A stretch of 10,221 nucleotides of DNA from Pseudomonadota bacterium (GTDB lineage: Bacteria; Pseudomonadota; Gammaproteobacteria; Burkholderiales; Burkholderiaceae_B), in contig JAEYVD010000180.1 of NCBI GenBank assembly GCA_023432075.1, forward strand, positions 1 to 10,221. Direction: 5' to 3'. Of this stretch, positions 1 to 6,338 are shown one piece after another. Each line of letters begins with the position of its first letter. The stretch's first letter is position 1. The notes under the pieces were generated by a model. It saw only the letters and a list, made by a program, of their open reading frames with translations, was not told the DNA's origin and searched no databases. The translations under genes and the position numbers were made by a program.

Positions 1-31
1 GAACGAATACCGCAGCCGCGTCAACAACTGA
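1..31 (+). CDS. 3' end of an unidentified plus-strand gene (partial)
   Basis: Reading from base 2, the plus strand gives nine codons (NEYRSRVNN) and then TGA at 29-31. A strong bidirectional terminator follows within 15 bases, which is what the end of a real convergent gene would look like. The fragment is too short to name a product. The call rests on position next to the terminator rather than on any recognised motif, so the open frame could still be chance. Confidence 0.4.
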   Translation, partial: NEYRSRVNN

Positions 32-45
32 TCCGGCCCAGCGTC

Positions 46-78
46 AAAAAAGCCAGACCTCGCGGTCTGGCTTTTTTT
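46..78. terminator. Bidirectional rho-independent terminator
   Basis: A perfect inverted repeat pairs AGCCAGACC (51-59) with GGTCTGGCT (64-72) around a TCGC loop. It is flanked by an A run (46-51) on the left and a T run (72-78) on the right. Each strand therefore reads a GC-rich hairpin followed by a U tract. It lies between a plus-strand gene end and the TAA of the minus-strand DUF1178 gene, so it can stop transcription from both sides. Confidence 0.93.
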
Positions 79-79
79 A

Positions 80-538
80 TTACTGCAGCCGTTCGTCGTC
101 CAGGAAGTCGGGCACGGCCATGACTTCGATGCCGTCTTCAGCGAGGGACTCGCGTTCCTCGACGGTGGCCGTGCCGCGGATCGGGCGGTCGTCGGCGTCG
201 CCCTCGTGGATGCGGCGCGCTTCTTCGGCAAAGCGCGGGCCGACGTTTTCGGTGCTGCGCACCAGCGCGCGCACCTGGCGCATGACGACGGCCTGCAAGG
301 CGGCCATTTTTTCGGCATCGGACGCGCCGGGCGGCACGAGGGGCTGGGCGGCCGGCGCATGCAGGTGCGCGACATTCAGCCGGGGCGCGGACAGACGCTT
401 GGTGATGGTGGCCGACCCGCAGACCGGGCACGTGACGAGGCCACGCGCCTGCTGCGCATCGTAGTCTTCGTGCGAACCGAACCAGCCTTCAAAGATGTGG
501 CGGTGGTCGCACTCGAGGTCAAAAACTTTCAGTGCCAT
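80..538 (-). CDS. DUF1178 family protein, putative zinc-ribbon-like
   Basis: This 152-residue cytoplasmic protein has the layout I recognise for DUF1178, a conserved proteobacterial family of unknown function. The N-terminus carries the hallmark VFDLEC-HRHIFEGWFGS stretch (about residues 5-22). C10, with H12 or H14, and a CPVC pair (C37, C40) could bind one metal ion as a small zinc ribbon. The family motif continues as I-TKRLSAP (about 45-51). A linker rich in Ala and Pro (58-72) leads to a helical region (75-112) and an acidic tail. There is no signal peptide or membrane segment. The start is set by the family's usual MALKVFDL opening. No Shine-Dalgarno is visible before it, and a possible -10 element sits almost on the start codon. 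The gene ends on the bidirectional terminator. The molecular function is unknown and there is no evident link to the tad genes. Confidence 0.9.
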   Translation of the reverse strand: MALKVFDLECDHRHIFEGWFGSHEDYDAQQARGLVTCPVCGSATITKRLSAPRLNVAHLHAPAAQPLVPPGASDAEKMAALQAVVMRQVRALVRSTENVGPRFAEEARRIHEGDADDRPIRGTATVEERESLAEDGIEVMAVPDFLDDERLQ

Positions 539-542
539 GGCG

Positions 543-572
543 TCTATATGGGGTGCCGCGCCCAGAGTACAA
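543..572 (-). promoter_or_regulatory. Possible sigma-70 promoter for the DUF1178 gene
   Basis: On the minus strand, TTGTAC (567-572) and TATAGA (543-548) are spaced by 18 bases and resemble -35 and -10 hexamers. The -10 element ends only four bases before the ATG at 538, so transcription would begin at or next to the start codon. The match is moderate and could be chance. The gene may instead be read through from the DUF2968 gene, whose stop is 46 bases upstream. Confidence 0.4.
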
Positions 573-584
573 GGCGCGCCGCAT

Positions 585-1289
585 TTACTTGCCCCGATTT
601 TGCGCTGGTGTATTGCTCACCAGCGCCTGTTGCGCCTGCAAGGCGTCGATCTGGCGCTGCAAGTCACGCAGTTGCTGGCGCACGTCCTTCTGCTGCCCCG
701 CGAGCGCCGAGGCCTCCTCGCGCGATTGCGCCTGGCGGGCGGCGACCTGCTCTTCCTGCTGCAGGCGCGCCGTGCGGTCGGCCTGCAGGGCGCTCAGCTC
801 GGCGCTGCGGCTGGCCAGCAGCTTCTCGGCATGCGCATTCTCGGCTTGCATCTTGATGCGCTTGATGTCCACCTCGGCCAGCTCCGCGGACTGGGCGACG
901 AAGGCGCGGTACGTCGCTTCGGCCTGCTTGTCCGACTTGGTCTTGACCACCCGCCAGAAATCCTTCTGCTGGAACAGGGCCACGTAGTAGGTCAGGTCAT
1001 CCGGCTTGAACAGCAGGCTTGCGCCGTACGTGCCGTTGTAGGCGGTGCGCAGTTCCGACACCTGGCGGTTCTGGATCAATGCCTGCAGCTCGGACAGCGT
1101 CGAGGCCGGACGCGCAGCCTGCGGCGGCGCGGGGGGAGTCACCGGCGTGGCGGGCGCCTGTGTGTCCTCGACCTGTTTCACCGTGGGACGGGGCGCTTCG
1201 GACTGGACGCTGGCGCACGCGGCCAGACCCGACAGGGCCGTGCCCAACAGCACCATGCGAGCGGCGCCACGGATAACTTGGACGTTCAT
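585..1289 (-). CDS. DUF2968 family lipoprotein with C-terminal coiled coil
   Basis: This is a 234-residue envelope protein. The N-terminus is a lipoprotein signal peptide: R7 and R11, a hydrophobic stretch (12-23), and the lipobox L22-A23-A24-C25. Ala at +2 argues for sorting to the outer membrane. A linker rich in Pro, Ala and Thr (30-62) leads to the conserved part (about 63-135), with ELQALIQNRQVSELRTAYNG and YYVALFQQKDFWRVV. I recognise this as DUF2968, a family found mainly in Burkholderiales. Residues 135-222 are rich in Gln, Glu, Arg, Ala and Leu and should form a long coiled coil reaching into the periplasm. The start is supported by GGGGGAAA just upstream and an extended -10 promoter about 27 bases upstream. 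The function is unknown. The 118-base gap and its own promoter suggest it is regulated apart from the tad operon, although it lies directly downstream on the same strand. Confidence 0.85.
   Translation of the reverse strand: MNVQVIRGAARMVLLGTALSGLAACASVQSEAPRPTVKQVEDTQAPATPVTPPAPPQAARPASTLSELQALIQNRQVSELRTAYNGTYGASLLFKPDDLTYYVALFQQKDFWRVVKTKSDKQAEATYRAFVAQSAELAEVDIKRIKMQAENAHAEKLLASRSAELSALQADRTARLQQEEQVAARQAQSREEASALAGQQKDVRQQLRDLQRQIDALQAQQALVSNTPAQNRGK
602..626. repeat. Perfect 9-bp inverted repeat at the 3' end of the DUF2968 gene
   Basis: GCGCTGGTG (602-610) pairs perfectly with CACCAGCGC (618-626) around a 7-base loop. It lies inside the last 14 codons of the DUF2968 gene. In the transcribed (minus) direction it is followed by AAAATCGG, not a T run, so it is not a classical terminator. 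It may stabilise or process the mRNA between this gene and the DUF1178 gene. Confidence 0.6.
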
Positions 1290-1299
1290 GTTTCCCCCG
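1290..1299 (-). promoter_or_regulatory. Ribosome binding site of the DUF2968 gene
   Basis: The minus strand reads CGGGGGAAAC immediately before the ATG at 1289. The purine run is close to the start, with about four bases between the G run and the ATG. It supports this ATG as the start. Confidence 0.6.
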
Positions 1300-1315
1300 A
1301 AAAAATGGTTGCGGC

Positions 1316-1324
1316 ACTATATCA
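1316..1324 (-). promoter_or_regulatory. Extended -10 promoter for the DUF2968 gene
   Basis: The minus strand reads TGATATAGT: the TGn extension followed by TATAGT, five of six matches to TATAAT. The local AT-rich patch (about 1300-1335) stands out from the GC-rich surroundings. Transcription would start near 1309, leaving a leader of about 20 bases that carries the ribosome binding site. No good -35 hexamer is seen, which is tolerated by extended -10 promoters. Confidence 0.55.
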
Positions 1325-1359
1325 ATTTATTTCTGAGCGCAGCGCGGTAGCCACATTTT

Positions 1360-1391
1360 CCGCACCGCGAACTGTGGCCCGGTGCGGGCCA
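1360..1391. repeat. Two overlapping, mutually exclusive inverted repeats between the sigma-54 regulator and DUF2968 genes
   Basis: CCGCACCG (1360-1367) pairs with CGGTGCGG (1380-1387) across a 12-base loop. TGGCCCG (1375-1381) pairs with CGGGCCA (1385-1391) across a 3-base loop. The two stems share bases, so only one can form at a time. They lie just past the stop of the regulator gene and upstream of the DUF2968 promoter. No T tract follows on either strand. They could be an operator, an mRNA-end structure or chance in GC-rich DNA. Confidence 0.55.
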
Positions 1392-1407
1392 TTCCCTATT
1401 GCAGTGT

Positions 1408-2793
1408 TCATACCGTCTCGGTCACGCCTTCGGCTTCGCCCTGGGCGCCGCCCAACTGCAGCTTGCGCATTTTTTCCCAGAGCACCTTGCGGCTGATGCC
1501 CAGCGTGTGCGCGGTGTCCTGGCGCCGCCATCCGTTGGCATCCAGCGCCGCCAGCACACGTTCTCGTTCGGCGCGCTCGGCGTCGGTGAATACCGCGGGT
1601 TCGGCGCGTGCCGGCGCCCCCGCAGGCCGAAGCGGCGCGTCCAGCTGATCGAAGATGCGTTCGATGCGCGGCGGGTCCCAGGCCTGAAACTGACGCCGCA
1701 CGATGGCGACGCGCTCGGCCACATTGGAGAGCTCGCGCACATTGCCCTCGTAGCGCGTGCGCGCGACGCGTTCCAGCAGCCAGGGCGGCGGCTCGTCCGG
1801 CACGCCCTGGTTCAGCAGCAGGGCACGAAAGATCGCGGCCTTCTCGTGCGGACCGCGGGCTTCCAGGTTGGGAATGCGCAGTTCGATGACCGCCAGCCGG
1901 TAGTACAAGTCCGCACGAAACTCGCCCTGCCCGACCAGCACCCGCAGATCCTTGTTGGTGGCCGCGACCAGCCGGAAGTCCACCGGCACCTCGGCCGTCG
2001 CGCCCAGCCGCGTCACCGTGTTCTGCTCCAGCACGCGCAAGAGCTTGACCTGCTGATACAGCGGCAGATCGCCGATCTCGTCCAAAAACAGCGTGCCGCC
2101 CTGGGCCTGCTCGAAATAGCCTTTGTGCGCGCCGATCGCCCCGGTGAACGCGCCCTTGGCGTGGCCGAAGAAATGCGCTTCGAAGAGGCCTTCGGGGATG
2201 GCGCCGCAATTGACCGCGACGAAGGGGCCGTCGCGCCAGGCGGCCTCATCGTGCAGCAGGCGCGCGATGCGCTCCTTGCCCACGCCGGTTTCGCCGTGGA
2301 CCAGCACGTTGCTGCGGCAGTCCGCGTAGATCTGCGCTTCCGCCAGCAGCTCCCGCATGGCCGCGGACACGGCGATAAGCGGCTGCTCGCGCCGGGGGGC
2401 TGTGCGATCCAGCTGATTCAGCGTGCCCAGCAACTCGACCAGCAGCTTGCGCAGATCCGCGCTGGTGAAGGTCAGCGGCAACGTGTGCGAGTATTCCGGC
2501 GGGTAGAAGCGCGGATCGCGTCCGCGCGCTTCCGCCGCCACCCAGATGACCGGCATGCCTTGCGCCGCCAGCCAGTCATAGCCGCTGAACCGCTTGTCGC
2601 CCATCACCGACACGGACACCAGCGCCACCGCGCGCCGGGTCACGTCGCGCGGCGGCGGAAACGCCGTGCCGGCGTCGGCGCGCACCAGCGACACGTCCAT
2701 GCCCGCCAGGCAGCGCTCGGCGCGGCTGGCGATGTCGGAGGCGCCTTCCCAGACGTACACGTCGAACGCTTCGTGCGCGAAAGTCTCGCTCAT
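1408..2793 (-). CDS. Sigma-54 dependent transcriptional activator with degenerate receiver-like domain, tad-linked
   Basis: This 461-residue protein is a bacterial enhancer-binding protein. The central AAA+ domain (about 135-365) has Walker A GETGVGK (167-173), the sigma-54 contact loop GAFTGA (214-219), Walker [10 protein letters not shown] (234-242), sensor I ATN (278-280), an arginine region FRADLYYRL (292-300) and a YEGNVREL sensor II motif (348-355). A Fis-type helix-turn-helix closes it (about 411-446; [17 protein letters not shown]). The first 125 residues look like a receiver fold (VIWVAAE and [18 protein letters not shown] resemble its last strands and helix). However, the phosphoacceptor position in the ALVSVSVM strand is Ser (S60/S62), and the acidic pair and conserved Lys are missing. 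Activity is thus probably controlled by partners or ligands, as in FleQ-like activators. The gene lies 49 bases after tadG and is probably co-transcribed, so control of tad or Flp pilin promoters is likely (inference). The Shine-Dalgarno is weak, and a two-codon ATG-GAC-TAA frame lies just upstream. Confidence 0.93.
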   Translation of the reverse strand: MSETFAHEAFDVYVWEGASDIASRAERCLAGMDVSLVRADAGTAFPPPRDVTRRAVALVSVSVMGDKRFSGYDWLAAQGMPVIWVAAEARGRDPRFYPPEYSHTLPLTFTSADLRKLLVELLGTLNQLDRTAPRREQPLIAVSAAMRELLAEAQIYADCRSNVLVHGETGVGKERIARLLHDEAAWRDGPFVAVNCGAIPEGLFEAHFFGHAKGAFTGAIGAHKGYFEQAQGGTLFLDEIGDLPLYQQVKLLRVLEQNTVTRLGATAEVPVDFRLVAATNKDLRVLVGQGEFRADLYYRLAVIELRIPNLEARGPHEKAAIFRALLLNQGVPDEPPPWLLERVARTRYEGNVRELSNVAERVAIVRRQFQAWDPPRIERIFDQLDAPLRPAGAPARAEPAVFTDAERAERERVLAALDANGWRRQDTAHTLGISRKVLWEKMRKLQLGGAQGEAEGVTETV

Positions 2794-2842
2794 CGCTTAG
2801 TCCATGCGGGAAAGAAGGGAACGAAAGTCAGGCGCGTCGTCA

Positions 2843-4960
2843 TCAGTACACCAGGCGGGGCTTGCCGCAATCCACGGAGATCAGGGAAACGTCGGTCTGG
2901 CCCACGCTCAGGCCCAGCACGCCGAGCAACTGCTGCAGTACGTTCGAGAGCGAACCGAGCAACGGGTCCAACAGCACCATGACCACCGACAGCACGCCGC
3001 CGACCTGACCGCTGCCGTTCAGGGCGAGCGAACCGACCGCGTTGACCCGGCACTGCCGGATCGCATCGGGCGTCAGCGCCAGGGCGCACGTCACGTCGCT
3101 CAAGGGGGCCAGCAGCAACGAATTCAGGATGCCGCCCACCAGCTGCAGCGTGCCGCCCAACACGCCGGTCAGGCCGCCTGTCGTGAGGCGCGCGCCCAAC
3201 TGGTCCATCGCAGTCTTGGACCACTGCATGTCGTTGACGACTTTGGAAATCGTCTTGCCCGCGTTGTTCTTGTCTCCGCCCACCAGCTGGGTCGCCAGGT
3301 CCTTGCGCTGCGTGTCAGTGAGCGGCGTGCCGGTATTGAAGAGGTCGCCCAAAATGCCGCCGATGAGCGCGTCCGAGAGGTTGGCGGCCAGCTTGGACAG
3401 ATCCACGCTGCTGGCGTTGACCGTCGCGGTGGCGTCGGGCGACGGCGGCGCGGTCAGCGTGACCGGCACCGGCGCGGACGACCCGAACACCGGCAGCGTC
3501 ACCCGCGCGGTCAGCGGCAGGATGCCCAGCACGTTCAGGACCTGGTGGCGGCCGATGGCGCCGAAGGCGCTGGGCTCGCAACGATTCGTGAGCGACTGGA
3601 AATTCGCGGCGCTGGGATCGGTGGCGGACGTCATGCCCGGAAAGCGCCCCAGGCATACGCTGGCGGCGGCCGACGTCACATCGATCACCGCCTGGTTTTC
3701 CTTGAGCGGCGCCTCGCACAGCTTGCGCAGCGTGCCGGTCGACTGCGCCACGCCGATAATGATGGGCAGGTCCACCTTGGTGTTCAGGGTGCTTGCCAGC
3801 AACGGCCCGACCAGCGGGATATTGCTGGTATTGACGCGCAGATACACGCGCAGCCCGGCGCTCACCGCCTGCGTGCCCACGCCGCCCACGCCCAGGGAGG
3901 GCGGCTCCACGATGCGCACGCGCGCGTCCAGCCCAAGCAGCGGCACGCTCAACCCCAGGTTGATGAGATTGCTGCCATTGGCGATGACCAGCGCGGTTTC
4001 GAGAACGTTGCGCGCGTTGACCTCGGCCTGCAAGGCCGCGCTGGCGTCGCCGCCCACGACGTGCAGATCCAGCACGCCGCCGTCGCCAAGCAATTTCACG
4101 GGCAGATTCAGCGGCATCAGGGCGAGGACCGTATTGATGGCGTTGCGCAGCAGCGCCACGTCGGCGCTGGCCGTGCCCTGCTTGTCGATGACGCTGAGCG
4201 TCGCGTTCAGCAGCTGCCCCAACGTCAAGGCGTTTAGCGCGGCGAGCTGTTCGGGCGTGCCTACGCCCGTCACGGCCGACAGCGGCAGGCCCAATGCCTC
4301 CAGCAGGCCGGCGGGCGAGATGGCCACGTTGGCCAGCCCCGCGGCGTCCAGGACATCCAGCTGCGACGGCGAGGCGCCGGCGGTAGCCAGCAGTTGCGAC
4401 AGCAGGCCGCCGCGTTCCAGCCGCAGCAACCGGGAACCCACCGTGAAGGCCGCCACGGGCGGCGTGCGCGTCGCCACCGCCGCCGCCGACGCCGTGACGC
4501 CGCCCACGCCGGGCACCAGATTGGCCAGCTGCTTGCGCACCGTGACGCGCACCGCGTTGTAGGCCTGCCCGCCCGCCGCATCGAACACGTGCATGCCGGT
4601 GGCATCCGAGCGCGCCGGGTCCCACACCTGGCATGTCACCGTGAGGTCCGCTGCCGTGAAGGTATCCAGGATGTTCGGCAGATTGGCCAGGGCGGAGGCG
4701 CGGCCCGCGGCGGCGGCCCGGGTGCAATCGGCGCTGGCGCCCAGGTTCAGGACCTGCACCGCCGACAGCGCCGCCAGATCCGCCGCCTTCTGCATCTCGC
4801 GCTTCATGTAGGCGCCATAACCCAGCTGCAGCACGCCCAGCAACACCACCGCCACCAGCACCGCGAACACGGCGGCCACGGTCATGCTGCCGCGTTGCCG
4901 CGGCGGCGGGCAAGGACGAGTATGGCCGGCTGACATGCGCGTGCGACTCCGTCTGGGCAT
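2843..4960 (-). CDS. tadG: TadG-like pilus assembly protein (membrane-anchored)
   Basis: This is a 705-residue protein anchored in the inner membrane with a large periplasmic part. The N-terminus has RQRGSMTVAAVFAV (21-34) leading into a single transmembrane helix (about 26-50), then GYGAYMKREMQKAADLAALSA (from 47). That is the TadG-like N-terminal signature, in which the helix is followed by an Ala-rich AAD-AAL segment. The rest is rich in Ala, Leu, Val and Gly with few charges, and resembles the DUF2134/TadG C-terminal region. No von Willebrand A metal site was recognised. Scattered cysteines (for example in VTCQVWDP, LCEAPL and SVDCGKP) could form periplasmic disulfides. The start is uncertain: ATG at 4960 has no Shine-Dalgarno, while ATG at 4936 (residue 9) follows ACGGAG by ten bases. 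Loss of the first eight residues would not alter the domain. It follows the DUF3613 gene by 27 bases. TadG proteins are needed for Flp pilus or adherence functions, though the exact role is unsettled. Confidence 0.85.
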   Translation of the reverse strand: MPRRSRTRMSAGHTRPCPPPRQRGSMTVAAVFAVLVAVVLLGVLQLGYGAYMKREMQKAADLAALSAVQVLNLGASADCTRAAAAGRASALANLPNILDTFTAADLTVTCQVWDPARSDATGMHVFDAAGGQAYNAVRVTVRKQLANLVPGVGGVTASAAAVATRTPPVAAFTVGSRLLRLERGGLLSQLLATAGASPSQLDVLDAAGLANVAISPAGLLEALGLPLSAVTGVGTPEQLAALNALTLGQLLNATLSVIDKQGTASADVALLRNAINTVLALMPLNLPVKLLGDGGVLDLHVVGGDASAALQAEVNARNVLETALVIANGSNLINLGLSVPLLGLDARVRIVEPPSLGVGGVGTQAVSAGLRVYLRVNTSNIPLVGPLLASTLNTKVDLPIIIGVAQSTGTLRKLCEAPLKENQAVIDVTSAAASVCLGRFPGMTSATDPSAANFQSLTNRCEPSAFGAIGRHQVLNVLGILPLTARVTLPVFGSSAPVPVTLTAPPSPDATATVNASSVDLSKLAANLSDALIGGILGDLFNTGTPLTDTQRKDLATQLVGGDKNNAGKTISKVVNDMQWSKTAMDQLGARLTTGGLTGVLGGTLQLVGGILNSLLLAPLSDVTCALALTPDAIRQCRVNAVGSLALNGSGQVGGVLSVVMVLLDPLLGSLSNVLQQLLGVLGLSVGQTDVSLISVDCGKPRLVY

Positions 4961-4987
4961 GCGGCGGGAACGAACCGCGGGACATAC

Positions 4988-5452
4988 CTATTGAACGTTG
5001 GGGATTTCCACGTTGCGGTCGAACCACACGGGAATGGGTTGTTTGAAACTTTCCAGATAACGGTTCCACGCCGCCGTGGAGACCGGCCCCAGGATGGGCA
5101 AGGCATTGCCCGCACGCCGGCCGTCCGCCTGCGCCGCCAGCAAACCGCGCGTCACGTCGCCGAAGGCTTCCTGCCGGGCCGGGGCGGATGACGCCGCGGC
5201 TGGCGTCGGTGCGGACGGTGCCGTGGATGGCGTTGACGGCGTTACTGCGGGCGGCAACGGTGTCTGCACCTGCTGCACCACCGGCCGATCCGGCATCGTG
5301 GCCGTGGACGCCACGGCTGCCGACGCAGAAGCCGGCACGGCCGACATGCTGCCAGTCAGCGGAGCATTCGCTTGCGCCGGTGCGGCAGACGGCGCCAGCG
5401 CCGCGCTAGCGCTGGCCAGAACGAAAACGGCAAGGGGAATCGGACGCGTCAT
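4988..5452 (-). CDS. DUF3613 family exported protein of the tad cluster
   Basis: This is a 154-residue exported protein. It starts with a Sec signal peptide (residues 1-28, with MTRPIPLAVFVLASASAALA and a likely cut after A26-Q27-A28). A low-complexity linker rich in Ala, Pro, Ser and Thr follows (29-92). The conserved C-terminal module is at about 95-144: DVTRGLLAAQADGRRAG, then AAWNRYLESFKQPIPVWF. I recognise this as DUF3613, a small family seen next to tadD in tad clusters of Burkholderiales; its function is unknown. The start at 5452 is fixed by AAGGA eight bases upstream. The open frame extends 14 codons further (to 5494), but that part overlaps the end of tadD and would spoil the signal peptide. 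It lies 22 bases after tadD and 27 before tadG, inside the operon. Periplasmic assistance to the pilus machine is an inference from position only. Confidence 0.82.
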   Translation of the reverse strand: MTRPIPLAVFVLASASAALAPSAAPAQANAPLTGSMSAVPASASAAVASTATMPDRPVVQQVQTPLPPAVTPSTPSTAPSAPTPAAASSAPARQEAFGDVTRGLLAAQADGRRAGNALPILGPVSTAAWNRYLESFKQPIPVWFDRNVEIPNVQ

Positions 5453-5460
5453 GACGGAGT

Positions 5461-5465
5461 TCCTT
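5461..5465 (-). promoter_or_regulatory. Ribosome binding site that fixes the DUF3613 start
   Basis: AAGGA on the minus strand lies eight bases before the ATG at 5452. It selects this start over the upstream in-frame ATG at 5494, which lies inside the end of tadD. Confidence 0.75.
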
Positions 5466-5474
5466 GACAAGCGG

Positions 5475-6338
5475 TTATCGCACGATCGGACCATTGCTGA
5501 GCCCCTCCATCAGGGGGCTCATCATCGGCAAGACGGCCTGCTCGCCGCCGGACACGTGGGCGGCCGACGCCTGGGCCGCGACCGGCGCGAGCTGGCCGCG
5601 GATCTGCGCGGCCAGCCGCAGCACCTGCCCGCGCGCGTCCTCGCCCAGTTGCGCGCGATCCATCACCTGCTGCGCGCGCAGCGCATCGCCCTCCACCAGC
5701 AGCAACACCGCCAGATTCGCCAGCACCTTGCCGCTCTCCGGCGTCAGTTCGGCCGCCTGGCCCAGCGGGACGCGTGCGCCCGCCGGATCGCCCGCCCGCA
5801 GGCGCGCATAGCCCAGGTCGCCCAGTATCCGCGCGTCCATCGGCGACAGCCGGGCTGCCCGCCCCAGGTAGTCGGCAGCCTGATCGAACTGTCCGCGCGA
5901 GCCGGCGATCAGGCCCAGCCCATGCCAGCCTTCGGCCGCCTGGTCGGTGGCGGTCAGCGCGCGATAAGCCTGCTCGCTCAACGCCGACTGGCCCGTCTGG
6001 CGCAGCGCCTCGGCACGCAGGACGGCCACGCGCGGATCGTTGCCGAACTTCTGCTCGAAGCCGTCGATATACGCGAGCGAGGCAAAGTAGCGCTCCTGGC
6101 GCTGCGCTTCGACGATCAGCGACAGCATCATCTCAGGCTCCTTGGGCCGGCGCCGGCTTTCTGCCTCGTCCTCCTTCTGCCGCATCAACGCCTGTTCCTG
6201 CTGCTGTTGCTGGATCAGTTGCCAGGCCGATTCCGCCTTGTTGGTCTGGCATCCGCTCAAGCCCGCGCCAACGACCAGCACCGAGGCAGCAAGCCCGCAA
6301 CGCGCCGCGCGCGACCGGTTGTTCGTTCCGCCGTCCAT
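5475..6338 (-). CDS. tadD: TadD TPR-repeat lipoprotein of the Flp pilus machine
   Basis: This 287-residue protein is a likely outer-membrane pilotin-like factor for the Tad secretin. It has a lipoprotein signal peptide with lipobox L27-S28-G29-C30. A Gln- and charge-rich helical stretch follows (about 36-68, including a Q run at 43-47). Tetratricopeptide repeats cover about 75-235. The clearest is 134-167 (AAEGWHGLGLIAGSRGQFDQAADYLGRAARLSP, described by its W-LG-A-G-A-Y-A-P positions), followed by 168-201 and 202-235. The tail (250-287) is not TPR. The start is set by the TGATG overlap with the tadC stop and by GGGAGGG (6344-6350) five bases upstream. The frame is open further upstream, but that part is the shadow of tadC. 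TadD family members are TPR lipoproteins required for Flp pilus biogenesis. The overlap suggests translational coupling to tadC. Confidence 0.92.
   Translation of the reverse strand: MDGGTNNRSRAARCGLAASVLVVGAGLSGCQTNKAESAWQLIQQQQQEQALMRQKEDEAESRRRPKEPEMMLSLIVEAQRQERYFASLAYIDGFEQKFGNDPRVAVLRAEALRQTGQSALSEQAYRALTATDQAAEGWHGLGLIAGSRGQFDQAADYLGRAARLSPMDARILGDLGYARLRAGDPAGARVPLGQAAELTPESGKVLANLAVLLLVEGDALRAQQVMDRAQLGEDARGQVLRLAAQIRGQLAPVAAQASAAHVSGGEQAVLPMMSPLMEGLSNGPIVR
5498..5521. repeat. Perfect 8-bp inverted repeat in the 3' end of tadD
   Basis: TGAGCCCC (5498-5505) pairs with GGGGCTCA (5514-5521) around an 8-base loop. It lies inside the last codons of tadD, about 45 bases before the DUF3613 start. 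There is no T tract on the minus side. It may shape mRNA stability or the relative expression of tadD and the next gene, or be chance. Confidence 0.45.

Noticed and set aside
1377..1390. GG-N10-GC spacing on the minus strand resembling a sigma-54 promoter upstream of the DUF2968 gene
   Set aside because: Only the invariant dinucleotides match. The -12 box reads GGGC instead of TTGC, and GG-N10-GC is common by chance in GC-rich DNA. The bases are better explained as part of the inverted repeats.
3315..5069. Minus-strand 584-codon frame overlapping tadG
   Set aside because: Its Arg/Gly/Ala-rich translation is a frame-shifted shadow of tadG, which has the recognised N-terminal signature and transmembrane helix.
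5205..5400. Possible tandem repeat in the DUF3613 linker
   Set aside because: The segment is simply low complexity in Ala, Pro, Ser and Thr; I see no fixed repeat unit at the DNA level.
6146..6159. GC-rich palindrome GCCGGCGCCGGC within tadD
   Set aside because: It is inside the coding sequence, has no T tract or spacing typical of an operator, and is easily produced by GC-rich codons.
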